Positions 31,285-44,520 of a DNA stretch of 64,000 bases are shown piece after piece (within the stretch, counting starts at the first letter, position 1; each line of letters starts with the position of its first letter). The notes beneath the pieces are model-generated. The model did not search any database. It saw only the letters and a list, made by a program, of their open reading frames with translations, and had not been told where the DNA came from. The position numbers and the translations under genes were made by a program. Source of the stretch: UBA5066 sp046331465 (GTDB lineage: Bacteria; Acidobacteriota; Thermoanaerobaculia; UBA5066); NCBI GenBank assembly GCA_046331465.1, contig JAXLQV010000001.1:248001-312000 (forward strand). The letters run 5' to 3'.

Positions 31285-31704
31285 ATGAGCCGTCCCGATC
31301 CGCACCCGCCTGAAGTCCTCGAGCTGCTGAGGCGCCGCGCGCCCGCGACGAGGATCGCCGTCGTCGGGGCGAGCAACCACCCGGCGAAGTACGGAAACAT
31401 GATCGTGAGGAACCTCGCCGCAAAGGGGTACTGCGTCCTCCCCGTCAACCCGCGGGAGAAGGAGATCGCGGGCCTCGTCGCCTTCCCGAACCTCGCGGCC
31501 GTTCCGGGCCCGGTCGACCTCGTGAACGTCGTCACCCCCCCGGCCGTCACGAAGGGGATCCTCGAGGAGGCGTCGCGACTCGGGCTGCCGGCCGTCTGGC
31601 TGCAGGACGGGAGCTACGACGACGCGGTCCTCGAGGTGGCCGCGAAGGCGGCGTTCCGCACGGTCTACGAGGCCTGCATCATGGTCGCGAGCAACTTCGG
31701 CTGA
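31285..31704 (+). CDS. CoA-binding domain protein (YccU/COG1832-like)
   Basis: 139-residue single Rossmann-type CoA-binding domain: IAVVGASNHPAKYGNMIVRNLAAKGYCVLPVNP (~23-55), then VDLVNVVTPP and LPAVWLQDG, all typical of COG1832. Family members bind CoA; the physiological role is not established. ATG with GGAGG seven bases upstream. Confidence 0.88.
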   Translation: MSRPDPHPPEVLELLRRRAPATRIAVVGASNHPAKYGNMIVRNLAAKGYCVLPVNPREKEIAGLVAFPNLAAVPGPVDLVNVVTPPAVTKGILEEASRLGLPAVWLQDGSYDDAVLEVAAKAAFRTVYEACIMVASNFG

Positions 31705-31799
31705 AGCGCGGCAAGCCGCCGGGGGCCCGTCGCGCTCCCGACCCGGCGGCCCGTCCGGCGCGTGACGGCGGAGCTTCCGGGCGAACCCCTGCCGGGCGA

Positions 31800-31805
31800 T
31801 ACACT
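31800..31805 (+). promoter_or_regulatory. TANNNT -10 element (TACACT) of the pur operon
   Basis: TACACT ends seven bases before the GTG at 31813, the start that gives PurF a short pro-segment. Confidence 0.45.
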
Positions 31806-31812
31806 CAGGGCC

Positions 31813-33270
31813 GTGAGCGGCGAGACCGAGGCGATCGAAACGGACGGGTTCCGCGAAGAGTGCGGTGTCTTCGGGATCTACGGGCACCCGGACGCCGCGA
31901 ACCTCACCTACCTCGGCCTCTACGCCCTCCAGCACCGCGGGCAGGAGGCGGGGGGCATCGCCGCCTGGAACGGGAAGCGGATCGGCGTCGAGAAGGGGAT
32001 GGGCTACGTGGCCGACCTCTTCAACGAGGCCCGGCTGGCCCGGCTCCCGGGGCGCTCCGCCGTCGGGCACGTCCGCTACTCCACCGCCGGGGGCTCCCTC
32101 CTCGAGAACGCCCAGCCGATCGTCTACAACACGAACAAGGGGCCGCTCGCGATCGCGCACAACGGGAACCTCGTGAACGCGGACGAGCTGCGCGCCGAGC
32201 TCGAGCAGGAGGGGTCGATCTTCACGACGACCTCCGACACGGAGGTCCTCCTCCACCTGATGGCCCGCTCGAGGGCGGAGAGCCTCGTCGAGGCGCTCCG
32301 CGACACGCTCGGCCGTGTCCGCGGGGCCTACTCGATCGTCCTCCTCGCAGGGGAGAAGGTCCTCGCGGCGCGCGACCCGCAGGGCTTCCGGCCGCTCACG
32401 ATCGGACGCCTCGGCGACGCCTGGCTCGTCGCGTCCGAGACGTGCGCCTTCGACCTCCTCGACGCCGAGCCGCTGCGGGACGTCGAGCCGGGGGAGATCG
32501 TGATCCTCGACGCCGGAGGCGTCGCGTCGTCCTCCTTCGCGATGGGGCGACGCACGGCGTTCTGCGTCTTCGAGCACGTCTACTTCGCCCGCCCCGACTC
32601 GACCGTCTTCCACCGCTCCGTCGCGGAGTCGCGCCGGGCGTTCGGCCGGCGCCTCGCCCGCGAGCACGCCGTCGCGGCCGACGTCGTCGTCCCGGTCCCC
32701 GACTCGGGGATCTTCGCGGCCCTCGGCTACGCCGAGGAGAGCGGGATCCCGTACGGGATGGGCCTCGTGAGGAACCACTACGTCGGCCGGACCTTCATCG
32801 AGCCGAAGCAGTCGATCCGGAACTTCGGCGTCAAGGTGAAGCTGAACCCGGTCCGGTCGGTCGTCGGCGGGAAGAGGGTCGTCCTCGTCGACGACTCCAT
32901 CGTCCGGGGGACGACGTCGAAGAAGCTCGTGAGGCTCCTGAAGGCGGCCGGGGCGACGGAGGTCCACATGCGGATCTCCTCGCCGCCGACCACGAACCCG
33001 TGCCACTACGGGATCGACACGCCCCGCCGGCGGGAGCTCATCGCCGCGACGCACGAGATCGAGGAGATCCGGAGGTTCATCGAGGCCGACTCGCTCGGCT
33101 ACCTCTCCCTCGAGGGGATGCTCCACGCGTTCGGGAAGGGAGAGGGGGAAGCCTGCGCCGCCTGCTTCTCCGGGCGCTACCCGCTCCCCTTCGCGGCGAC
33201 GCACGAGCAGCAGCCGCTCTTCGGCGACGAGGAGCCTCCGTTCCCGGGAAAGGACGGCTCGGGCGGCTGA
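31813..33270 (+). CDS. purF: Amidophosphoribosyltransferase
   Basis: First committed step of purine synthesis: PRPP plus glutamine to phosphoribosylamine. 485 residues from GTG 31813. The nucleophile Cys (EE|CGVFGIYG) follows a 16-residue pro-segment that is expected to be removed. The N-terminal glutaminase is followed by the PRTase domain with VVLVDDSIVRGTT. Cys in FCVFEHVYF, TNPCHYG and the terminal ACAACFSG match the four [4Fe-4S] ligands of the Bacillus-type oxygen-sensitive enzyme. A GTG at 31762 is also in frame, but the TACACT placed seven bases before 31813 favours the shorter form. purM follows after 55 bases. Confidence 0.95.
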   Translation: MSGETEAIETDGFREECGVFGIYGHPDAANLTYLGLYALQHRGQEAGGIAAWNGKRIGVEKGMGYVADLFNEARLARLPGRSAVGHVRYSTAGGSLLENAQPIVYNTNKGPLAIAHNGNLVNADELRAELEQEGSIFTTTSDTEVLLHLMARSRAESLVEALRDTLGRVRGAYSIVLLAGEKVLAARDPQGFRPLTIGRLGDAWLVASETCAFDLLDAEPLRDVEPGEIVILDAGGVASSSFAMGRRTAFCVFEHVYFARPDSTVFHRSVAESRRAFGRRLAREHAVAADVVVPVPDSGIFAALGYAEESGIPYGMGLVRNHYVGRTFIEPKQSIRNFGVKVKLNPVRSVVGGKRVVLVDDSIVRGTTSKKLVRLLKAAGATEVHMRISSPPTTNPCHYGIDTPRRRELIAATHEIEEIRRFIEADSLGYLSLEGMLHAFGKGEGEACAACFSGRYPLPFAATHEQQPLFGDEEPPFPGKDGSGG

Positions 33271-33325
33271 TATCCTCGCGCCGCCCGCCGGGAGCCCCGG
33301 CGGACCTTCAGCGAGGAGGCGCGCC

Positions 33326-34366
33326 ATCGCGAACGACACGCCGCTCACCTACGCCGCCTCCGGCGTCGACATCGACGCCAAGATGGCCGCCGTCGCCCGC
33401 GCGAAGGAGGCGATCCGCTCCACCTTCACGCCCGGCGTCGTCGGGGACGTCGGCGGCTTCGGGGGCCTCTTCCGGCCCGACTTCTCCGGGATGGAGGACC
33501 CGATCCTCGTCGCGTCGACGGACGGCGTCGGGACGAAGATCCGCGTCGCGATCGCCGCGGACGTCCACGGCACCGTGGGCCGGGACATCGTCAACCACTG
33601 CGTCGACGACATCCTCGTCCAGGGGGCGAAGCCCCTCTTCTTCCTCGACTACGTGGCCACGGGCCGCATGCGGCGCGAGGTGATCGCGGAGGTCATCGGC
33701 GGCGTCGCGGCCGCCTGCCGGGAGAACGGCTGCGCCCTCCTCGGCGGCGAGACCGCCGAGATGCCCGGGATGTACGCGGACGGTGACTACGACCTCGCCG
33801 GCACGATCGTCGGCGTCGTCGACCGCCCGAAGCTCCTCGACGGCTCGCGCGTCGCCGAGGGAGACGTCCTCCTCGGCCTCGCCTCCTCCGGCCTCCACAC
33901 GAACGGCTACTCCCTCGCCCGGATGCTCTTCTTCGAGCGCCTCGGGATGGGCCCGCACGACGTCGTGCCGGAGCTCGGGAAGACGGTGGCGGAAGCGCTC
34001 CTCGCCGTCCACCGGAGCTACCTCGCCCCCCTCCTTCCGCTCGTTCGCGACGGCCTCCTCTCGGCGATGTCGCACGTCACGGGCGGCGGCTTCCCGGACA
34101 ACCTCCCGAGGGTCCTCCCCGAGGGCCTCCGGGCCGTCGTGGAGCCCGGCGGGTGGGAGTGGCCCGCGCTCTTCCGCTTCATCCGCGAGAAGGGCGGCGT
34201 CGCCGAGGACGAGATGCTGAGGGTCTTCAACTGCGGAGTCGGGATGGTCCTCTTCGTCTCCCCGGCGCACGCGGCCGAGGTGACGCGCCGCCTCGGGGAA
34301 GCCGGGGAGCCGGTCCTCGCGGTGGGCCGCGTCGAGGGCGGTCCTCGCGGCGTCCGGTTCGCGTGA
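33326..34366 (+). CDS. purM: Phosphoribosylformylglycinamidine cyclo-ligase
   Basis: AIR synthase, fifth step of purine synthesis; 346 residues. It has GGFGGLF, VASTDGVGTKIRVA, NHCVDDILVQGAKPLFFLDY, GGETAEMPGMY and FNCGVGMVLF. The conserved PurM opening LTYAASGVDIDA (family: LTYADAGVDIDAG) lies before the first ATG (33383), and the frame contains no ATG, GTG or TTG upstream. An ATC at 33326 sits six bases after GAGGAGG and would give the usual length, so I propose ATC initiation. The stop overlaps purN (GTGA). Confidence 0.93.
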   Translation: MANDTPLTYAASGVDIDAKMAAVARAKEAIRSTFTPGVVGDVGGFGGLFRPDFSGMEDPILVASTDGVGTKIRVAIAADVHGTVGRDIVNHCVDDILVQGAKPLFFLDYVATGRMRREVIAEVIGGVAAACRENGCALLGGETAEMPGMYADGDYDLAGTIVGVVDRPKLLDGSRVAEGDVLLGLASSGLHTNGYSLARMLFFERLGMGPHDVVPELGKTVAEALLAVHRSYLAPLLPLVRDGLLSAMSHVTGGGFPDNLPRVLPEGLRAVVEPGGWEWPALFRFIREKGGVAEDEMLRVFNCGVGMVLFVSPAHAAEVTRRLGEAGEPVLAVGRVEGGPRGVRFA

Positions 34367-35022
34367 GCGCCGTGGGTGGCGCCCGCTTCGTCGCGCCCGT
34401 CCCCTGGTTCCCCCTCCCGGCGCGCCTCGCCGTCCTCCTCTCGGGCCGCGGCTCGAACTTCGAGGCCCTCGCCGACGCCTGCGCGCGGGGCGAGCTCCCG
34501 GCGCGGATCGTCCTCGTCCTCTCCGACCGCGCGGACGCCCGGGGCCTCGCGCGGGCCGGCGCGCGCGGCCTCGCGACCGCCGTCGAGGAGCGCGAGCCGG
34601 GGGAGAAGCGTGCCGCGCACGAGGAACGCCTCGCGAGGCGGATCGAAGCCTCCGGCGCGGACCTCGTCTGCCTCGCGGGGTTCATGCGGGTCCTGTCCCC
34701 GGCGTTCGTCGCCCGATTCGAGCGCCGGATCGTGAACGTCCACCCCTCGCTCCTCCCGGCCTTCCCGGGCCTGGAGGCGCAGAAGCAGGCGCTCGAGCAC
34801 GGCGTCAAGGTGGCGGGAGCCACGGTCCACCTCGTGGATGCCGGGACGGACACCGGCCCGATCGCGGGACAGGAAGCGGTCCCCGTCCTCCCCGGCGACG
34901 ACGCGGAGCGCCTCGCGGCGCGGATCCTCGACGTCGAGCACCGCCTCTACGCCGGGACGCTCGCGAGGCTCCTCGCGGGCGGATGGACGGTCGAAGGGCG
35001 TCGCCTGACCTTTCCCGCCTGA
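34363..35022 (+). CDS. purN: Phosphoribosylglycinamide formyltransferase
   Basis: 10-formyl-THF-dependent GAR transformylase, third step of purine synthesis; 219 residues. It has LLSGRGSNFEAL (~27), the catalytic NVHPSLLPAFPG (~127) and VHLVDAGTDTGPI (~160, catalytic Asp). GTG overlapping the purM stop. About 20 extra residues precede the usual first strand (ARLAVLLSGRG), which is slightly long for the family. Confidence 0.94.
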   Translation: MSAVGGARFVAPVPWFPLPARLAVLLSGRGSNFEALADACARGELPARIVLVLSDRADARGLARAGARGLATAVEEREPGEKRAAHEERLARRIEASGADLVCLAGFMRVLSPAFVARFERRIVNVHPSLLPAFPGLEAQKQALEHGVKVAGATVHLVDAGTDTGPIAGQEAVPVLPGDDAERLAARILDVEHRLYAGTLARLLAGGWTVEGRRLTFPA

Positions 35023-35070
35023 CGAGGCGCGGTACCTCCTGGAGAGGGGACGTCGCGGCTTCCGGGGCGA

Positions 35071-35090
35071 AATCCCACTTTGGTGGGATT
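35071..35090 (+). terminator. Small hairpin downstream of purN
   Basis: AATCCCAC and GTGGGATT pair around loop TTTG. It lies about 50 bases after purN and before the rRNA promoters. No U tract; it may be a weak terminator or a protein site. Confidence 0.35.
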
Positions 35091-35334
35091 GCGACGATCC
35101 CGGCGCCTCCCTAGACTTCCTCGCAGAACGACAGATCGGAGAAGTGCGGCGATGGGAACCCCTTGCCCTGCAGAGGGATAGGGGGATCCTTTCGCGTTCG
35201 CTGGCCTTATCTCGATTGTGCCGGGGTCGTTGCAGGCCGGGTCGATGTCGCCCTCACGTTGACCCTTCCCTTCTCGCTGGGACGGCCGGGTCGACGGCTC
35301 CGGCGCATTTTTTCGTTTCCTGAAGGAAAAGCGC

Positions 35335-35363
35335 TTGACTTCGCCGAGCGATTTCCGTATCTT
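35335..35363 (+). promoter_or_regulatory. rRNA promoter P1
   Basis: TTGACT (35335-35340), 17-base spacer, TATCTT (35358-35363), with A/T-rich sequence upstream that could act as an UP element. Confidence 0.7.
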
Positions 35364-35480
35364 CCACCTCCCGCGGCGATGCCCGCCGGGGCCGATCTTT
35401 CCAGCGAGCAGACAATCCCGAAGACAAGTCGAGATCCTTTCCCGTCGAGGCCACCCTCCGGGCGGCCCGAAAAAAAGATC

Positions 35481-35509
35481 TTGACTTCGGAAGCCCGCTG
35501 CGAGAGACT
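35481..35509 (+). promoter_or_regulatory. Possible second rRNA promoter P2
   Basis: A second CTTGACTTCG, identical to the P1 -35 region, follows an A-rich stretch. At 17 bases distance stands only the weak GAGACT (35504-35509). Tandem rRNA promoters are common, but the -10 here is poor. Confidence 0.4.
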
Positions 35510-35533
35510 GGGAATCCGCCGCTAGACGGCACC

Positions 35534-35559
35534 GGTTCCTTGAAAACTGAACAGAGACG
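35534..35559 (+). other. 16S processing stem, left arm
   Basis: This 26-base stretch is complementary to 37354-37379 at 24 positions, one further position being a G-U pair. The two arms enclose the 16S gene and should form the RNase III stem of the precursor. It also contains the boxA-like TTGAAAACTGAACAG. Confidence 0.7.
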
Positions 35560-35731
35560 AACCCGCGAGGGTCGACGCAAGTCGAATCCTCGTGGGGGTT
35601 TACGTGATTCCTTTGAGGGACTCGTCCGGCGGGACGGGTCCGGGTCGACGAGCCGCTGGCTCGACGGCCTTCACGAAGACGCTTATCTGCGCGAGGCCTT
35701 CGGGCCGAGCGCTGAGACGAGATTCAAACTT

Positions 35732-37288
<1,557 letters not shown>

Positions 37289-37353
37289 GAGTTCGAAGGC
37301 CTGACGCTGCGGCCGAAGGGCTTCCACTCGAGGTCGATGGGAATCACGCGACC

Positions 37354-37379
37354 CGTCTCTGTTCAATTTTCAGGGAACC
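37354..37379 (+). other. 16S processing stem, right arm
   Basis: Pairs with 35534-35559 around the 16S gene (24 of 26 positions). Confidence 0.7.
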
Positions 37380-37415
37380 GATCGGTCTTTACATCCCGCA
37401 CGACGCTCCTGGACT

Positions 37416-37492
37416 GGGCCTGTAGCTCAGCTGGTCAGAGCACACGCTTGATAAGCGTGGGGTCGATAGTTCAAATCTATCCAGGCCCACCA
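37416..37492 (+). tRNA. tRNA-Ile (GAT)
   Basis: 77 nt with encoded CCA. Acceptor GGGCCTG/CAGGCCC, D-loop AGCTCAGCTGGTCAGAGC, anticodon GAT at 37450-37452 in CTTGATAAG, T-arm GTTCAAATC. First of the two spacer tRNAs. Confidence 0.97.
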
Positions 37493-37502
37493 TTCACCAG
37501 CC

Positions 37503-37578
37503 GGGGCTGTAGCTCAGTCGGGAGAGCGGCGGCTTTGCAAGCCGTAGGTCGTCGGTTCGAGCCCGATCAGCTCCACCA
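37503..37578 (+). tRNA. tRNA-Ala (TGC)
   Basis: 76 nt with encoded CCA. Acceptor GGGGCTG/CAGCTCC with one G-U pair, anticodon TGC at 37536-37538 in CTTTGCAAG, T-arm GGTTCGAGCC. Typical Ile-Ala pair of the 16S-23S spacer. Confidence 0.97.
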
Positions 37579-37658
37579 GCGTCGTCGAAGTTCAGGGATG
37601 AAGAGAGGACCGACCGGTCCGAACGTTTTCGCGGGTCCGCCCGCGGATCTTTGACAAC

Positions 37659-37673
37659 AGAATCGAGTCGTCA
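37659..37673 (+). other. 23S processing stem, left arm
   Basis: AGAATCGAGTCGTCA is an exact reverse complement of 40741-40755 beyond the 23S gene. A boxA-like CTTTGACAAC precedes it. The two arms should form the RNase III stem. Confidence 0.7.
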
Positions 37674-37711
37674 CAGTTTCGCGAATCATTTTCGCGCCTG
37701 AAGGATTTTAT

Positions 37712-40702
<2,991 letters not shown>

Positions 40703-40740
40703 AAAATTCTTGAGGCGCGAAGAGAACGCGCGAAACGAAA

Positions 40741-40755
40741 TGACGACTCGATTCT
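40741..40755 (+). other. 23S processing stem, right arm
   Basis: Exact complement of 37659-37673. Confidence 0.7.
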
Positions 40756-40779
40756 GGGACTTGGTAAGTAACCGAGTTT

Positions 40780-40898
40780 TCCGGTGGCCATATCGAAGGG
40801 GCTCCACCCGTTCCCATTCCGAACACGGCAGTTAAGCCCTTCGGAGCCGATGGTACTGCACGGGTCAACTGTGTGGGAGAGTAGGACGCCGCCGGGAA
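40780..40898 (+). rRNA. rrf: 5S ribosomal RNA
   Basis: About 119 nt. Terminal stem CCGGTGGC with GCCGCCGG, the conserved CCCGTTCCCATTCCGAACACGG, and GGGAGAGTAGGACGCC. Ends approximate. Confidence 0.93.
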
Positions 40899-40907
40899 TT
40901 TATGAAC

Positions 40908-40940
40908 CGCCCGGGCGAACAGCCCGGGCGTTTCTCTTTT
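40908..40940 (+). terminator. rRNA operon terminator
   Basis: Nine-bp perfect G+C stem CGCCCGGGC/GCCCGGGCG with loop GAACA, followed by TTTCTCTTTT. Classic intrinsic terminator ten bases after 5S. Confidence 0.9.
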
Positions 40941-40962
40941 CCGCCGGTCCCGGGAAGGCAAA

Positions 40963-40968
40963 TACAAT
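40963..40968 (+). promoter_or_regulatory. TANNNT -10 element (TACAAT)
   Basis: TACAAT ends seven bases before the ATG at 40976. No Shine-Dalgarno lies between. Confidence 0.5.
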
Positions 40969-40975
40969 CGCGACG

Positions 40976-43348
40976 ATGTCCGTCGATCCGAGCGGAGACA
41001 CGCCCGGCCGGGGCGCGGCGGTCGGGGGCGCGCTCGTGGGCCTGCTCCTGGCCGCGGCCCTGCTCCTTCCGGCGTTCGCGGCCGGGAACGTCCCGGCGCG
41101 CGGAGACCTCGCGGACTTCTTCTGGCCGATGAAGGCCTACACCGCCGAGCGGTGGACCGCCGGGGCCCCGCCCCTCTGGAACCCCCTCTCCGGGGGCGGC
41201 GAGCCCTGGCTCGCGCAGCTCCAGAGCGGCGTCCTCTATCCGGGGGACCTTCCGTTCCTCCTCGGCTGGGAGAGAGGGGCCTTCCTCGGGATCGCCCTCC
41301 ACCTCGCCCTGGCGGCGGCCGGCGCGGCGTTCTGGCTGCGGGAGCTCGGCGCATCGCGGACGGCAGCGCTCGCGGCGGCGGGGATCTACGCGGGAGGCGG
41401 GGCTTTCCTCTCGCTCGTCCCGGTCTACAACAACGCCTGCACGGCGGCCTGGCTCCCGTGGCTCTTCGCCGGGGCCCGCCGGATCGTCGTCGGGAGGTCG
41501 CGTGGTGCGGGCTTCGCCCTCGCGGTCGCCGCCGCCTTCCTCGCCGGGGAGCCGGCGCTCGCCGCGGCGGGGAGCGTCGCGGCGCTCGCGCTCGCCCTCT
41601 GGGCCGGAACCGAGGGCGAGGCGCCCGGGGCGTGGTCGCGCCGGGGGGCGCTGGCCGTCCGGTCGACCGTCCCCCTCCTCCTCGGTCTCTGCCTCGCGGG
41701 CGCCGCGCTCCTCCCGTTCGGCGAGCTCGTCGCCGGCTCGGAGCGCCGCGCGCGGACGACGCGCGGGGAGGCGGTCGCCCGGGCCGTCGGGCCGTCGGAC
41801 CTGGCCGACCTCGTCGCGCCCCCGCGGCCCGAGGCGACCCGGACCGCCGCCCCGGGCCGCGGGGGCTACCTCGTCACGCTCGCGCTCGGCCCGCTTCCGC
41901 TCCTCCTCGCCGCCGGAGCGGGGGCCGGATTCCCGGGCCGAAGGCGCCTCCTGGGAGGGCTCGCGGTCCTCGGGGCGGGAGGGCTGCTGCTCGCGCTCGG
42001 TGCCCCCGGGCTCCTCGCCCCGGTGCTCTTCGATTCGGGCCTCCTGCGCGGACTGCGCTTCCCGGCCCGCTGGGCGGTGTTTCCGCACCTCGCCCTGGCG
42101 GTGGCCGCCGGCGCGGGCCTCGACGGCTGGACCTGGGGCCGATTCCGCGGAAGACCCGCCGCGGCCGAGCCCGAGGAGGACGACGCCGACGCGCAGGAGG
42201 CGGCGGCGCGCACGAGAGTCGCGGTCCGGGCCCTCGCCGTCATCCTCTTCCTGCTGGCCGGCCTGGTCGTCCTCTCGGCAGTCCTTCCGGAAGCGCGCGC
42301 GAGCCGGGACCCGGGGCGGACGGTCGCCGGCGCCTCGGCCCTCGCGCTCGGCCTCGTGACGCTCGCGATCGCGCGCCGCCGGGTCGGCGGCCCCCTCCCC
42401 GGCGACGCGGCCTTCCTGGCGGCGCTCGCCGTCGTGCCCCTTCCCTGGCTGGCCGGCGAGCCGCTCGCGGCGATCCCCGCGGCGAAGGTCGCGCCTTCGT
42501 CGGCGGAGATCGCGGCGCTCCCCCGCGGAGCGGGCTCGGGCCGTGTCTTCGCGCCGGCCGGGCAGGACCGAACGCTCGCCCTCCGATGGCGATACGCAGG
42601 GGGGCCCTCGTGGGGAGAAGGAGCGGTGTCGCGCGCGGCCGAGGCCCTCGCGGGGTACACGAACCTCTTCCCCGGCATCCCGACGACGGGCTCGGCCTCG
42701 CCGATCGGGAATCCCCGCATGGAGAGACTCGTCGGAGTGGCCCTCACGGGAGGGGACGCCGCGGGCGTCCTCGCGCTCCTCGACGTCCGGCACGTCCTCT
42801 CTCCGTTCCCGACGAGGGCCTCCGGCCTCCGTCTCGAGGGGCGGGGTGGCGGCGTCCTCCGGTACGCGGTGCCCGGCGCGTTTGGCCGGGCCTACTTTCC
42901 CCTCGAGAGCCGCTTCTCGGCGGACGACGAGGTCTTCGAGGCGTTCCGGCGCCGGAGCGTCGACCCGGAGAAGACGGCCCTCGTCGCGCCGCTCCCCGCC
43001 GGCGCGCCGCTCCCTCCGCCCCGTCCCGCCGGAAGCTGGGCCGCAGCGAGGTTCCTCGCCGACGGCCCGGAGCGCGCCGAGCTCGCGACGTCGGCCTCCG
43101 CCCCATCGCTCCTCGTCCTCACCCGGAGCTGGGACCCGGGTTGGAAGGCGAAGGTCGACGGCGAGCCGGCCGCGATCCTCCGGGCACAGCTCGCCCTCCT
43201 CGCCGTGGTCGTCCCGCCGGGAGAGCACCGGCTCGAGATCGCCTACCGGCCCTCCTCGTTCCGGACGGGCCTCGGGCTCTCGGCCGCGGGACTCCTCGGG
43301 GTCCTCGTCCTCGCCCTCGCCGGTCCCCCAGGAGGCCGGCCGCGATGA
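40976..43348 (+). CDS. YfhO-like multi-helix membrane protein
   Basis: 790 residues with about a dozen hydrophobic helices and a C-terminal periplasmic domain. FFWPMKAYTAERW, PLWNPLSGGGEPWLAQLQSGVLYPGDL near residue 55 and RSWDPGWKAKVDGEPA near the end are typical of the YfhO family of GT-C-fold membrane proteins, thought to modify cell-surface polymers. No direct evidence of substrate. ATG start with TACAAT at leaderless distance. Its stop overlaps the prepilin peptidase start (ATGA), so it heads that operon. Confidence 0.75.
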   Translation: MSVDPSGDTPGRGAAVGGALVGLLLAAALLLPAFAAGNVPARGDLADFFWPMKAYTAERWTAGAPPLWNPLSGGGEPWLAQLQSGVLYPGDLPFLLGWERGAFLGIALHLALAAAGAAFWLRELGASRTAALAAAGIYAGGGAFLSLVPVYNNACTAAWLPWLFAGARRIVVGRSRGAGFALAVAAAFLAGEPALAAAGSVAALALALWAGTEGEAPGAWSRRGALAVRSTVPLLLGLCLAGAALLPFGELVAGSERRARTTRGEAVARAVGPSDLADLVAPPRPEATRTAAPGRGGYLVTLALGPLPLLLAAGAGAGFPGRRRLLGGLAVLGAGGLLLALGAPGLLAPVLFDSGLLRGLRFPARWAVFPHLALAVAAGAGLDGWTWGRFRGRPAAAEPEEDDADAQEAAARTRVAVRALAVILFLLAGLVVLSAVLPEARASRDPGRTVAGASALALGLVTLAIARRRVGGPLPGDAAFLAALAVVPLPWLAGEPLAAIPAAKVAPSSAEIAALPRGAGSGRVFAPAGQDRTLALRWRYAGGPSWGEGAVSRAAEALAGYTNLFPGIPTTGSASPIGNPRMERLVGVALTGGDAAGVLALLDVRHVLSPFPTRASGLRLEGRGGGVLRYAVPGAFGRAYFPLESRFSADDEVFEAFRRRSVDPEKTALVAPLPAGAPLPPPRPAGSWAAARFLADGPERAELATSASAPSLLVLTRSWDPGWKAKVDGEPAAILRAQLALLAVVVPPGEHRLEIAYRPSSFRTGLGLSAAGLLGVLVLALAGPPGGRPR

Positions 43349-44520
43349 GGCCGGAGGAGGTCGTCGTCCTCCCGTTCGTCCTCGCCCTCGGCGCGGTCGT
43401 CGGCTCCTTCGCGAACGTCTGCATCCACCGCCTGCCCCGCGGAGAGTCCGTCGTCGCCCCGCGCTCGCGCTGCCCGCGGTGCGGAACGCCGATCGCGGCG
43501 CGCGACAACGTCCCGGTCCTCTCGTGGCTCCTCCTCCGGGGCCGCTGCCGGGCCTGCCGCGCGCCGATCTCGCCCCGCTACCCGCTCGTCGAGGCGCTCG
43601 TCGCGGCCCTCTTCCTCGCGGTCGCGCTCCGTCACGGGCTCGGCGCCGAGACGCTCGCGGGCGTGCTCCTCGCGTCGGCCGCCGTCGTCCTGACGGCGAC
43701 GGACCTCGAGTCCCGGGTCCTCCCCGACGAGGTGACGATCGGCGTCCTCCTCCTCGGCCTCGTCCTCGCCGCCGCGCGGGACCTCCCCGCGGCCAGGGCT
43801 GCGGGTCCGTCCGCGCTCGCGGCGCACTTCCTCCCCGCGCTCGCGGGTGCGGCGTTCGGGGCCGCCGTCGTCTGGGGGGTCGGCGCGGGCTACCGCCTCG
43901 TGAGGGGCGCGGAGGGGATGGGCCTCGGCGACGTCAAGATGATCGCGATGATCGGCGCGTTCGTCGGCCCCGCCGGCGTCCTGCTGACGCTCTTCGCCGC
44001 CTCGCTCGTCGGGAGCGTCCTCGCGGGAGTCCCGGCCCTCGTCCGGACGCTCGCCTGGGGGGCCGCCTTCCGCGCCGCGCGCCGCTCCGAGTCCCGGGCG
44101 AAGGCCGAGGCCGTCCGCCGCGGGCTCCTCGTCGGGACGGACGGAACGCTCCTCGCCGCCGGCCCGCGGTGGCGGGAGATCCCGGGCGCCCCGGCCGAGG
44201 GCGCGCGCCTCTCGCCGGCAGGTCCGGTCGCCCGTCCGGCCGCGGCCTTCGCGCGCCTCGCGCTCCGCCGCGCCTCGGCCGGCAAGGCGACGGCGTTCGG
44301 GCGCCTCGCCGTGGAGGACGAGGAGGGCGACTTCTTCCGCGTCCTCGCGGCGCGCGCCGAGGCGGTCCCGGTGGGCGTCCTCGTCCTCCTCTCCCGCGTC
44401 GACGTCCCGTTCGGGGTGTTCCTCGCGCTCGCGTCCCTCGTCGTCTGGGAGTGGGGCGGCCCCGTGGTCGACCTCCTGGCGGCCGGGCTCCGTGTCCCGG
44501 GCCGGGGGCTCCTGCCGTGA
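43345..44520 (+). CDS. pilD: Type IV prepilin leader peptidase/N-methyltransferase
   Basis: Inner-membrane aspartyl protease that cleaves prepilin leaders and methylates the new N-terminus. It has the N-terminal GSFANVCIHRLPRGES, a zinc-type CPRCG..CRACR tetracysteine (~43-75), catalytic Asp in TATDLESRVLPDEVT (~121) and GMGLGDVKM (~195). At 391 residues it is about 100 longer than usual. The extra part (~245-345, soluble and Ala/Arg-rich) is inserted before the last helix DVPFGVFLALASL. The GTG of the kinase gene overlaps its stop. It serves the minor pilin genes downstream and pilins elsewhere. Confidence 0.9.
   Translation: MRPEEVVVLPFVLALGAVVGSFANVCIHRLPRGESVVAPRSRCPRCGTPIAARDNVPVLSWLLLRGRCRACRAPISPRYPLVEALVAALFLAVALRHGLGAETLAGVLLASAAVVLTATDLESRVLPDEVTIGVLLLGLVLAAARDLPAARAAGPSALAAHFLPALAGAAFGAAVVWGVGAGYRLVRGAEGMGLGDVKMIAMIGAFVGPAGVLLTLFAASLVGSVLAGVPALVRTLAWGAAFRAARRSESRAKAEAVRRGLLVGTDGTLLAAGPRWREIPGAPAEGARLSPAGPVARPAAAFARLALRRASAGKATAFGRLAVEDEEGDFFRVLAARAEAVPVGVLVLLSRVDVPFGVFLALASLVVWEWGGPVVDLLAAGLRVPGRGLLP

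Larger units (their letters stand above)
35023..35731 (+). other. Gene-free leader region of the rRNA operon
   Basis: About 700 bases without a supported gene. It holds a hairpin just after purN, a stretch richer in A/T (35310-35345, including CATTTTTT and the dyad TTTCCTGAAGGAAA), two TTGACT promoter elements, a boxA-like TTGAAAACTGAACAGAG and the left arm of the 16S processing stem. The short open frames here show no coding character. Confidence 0.7.
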
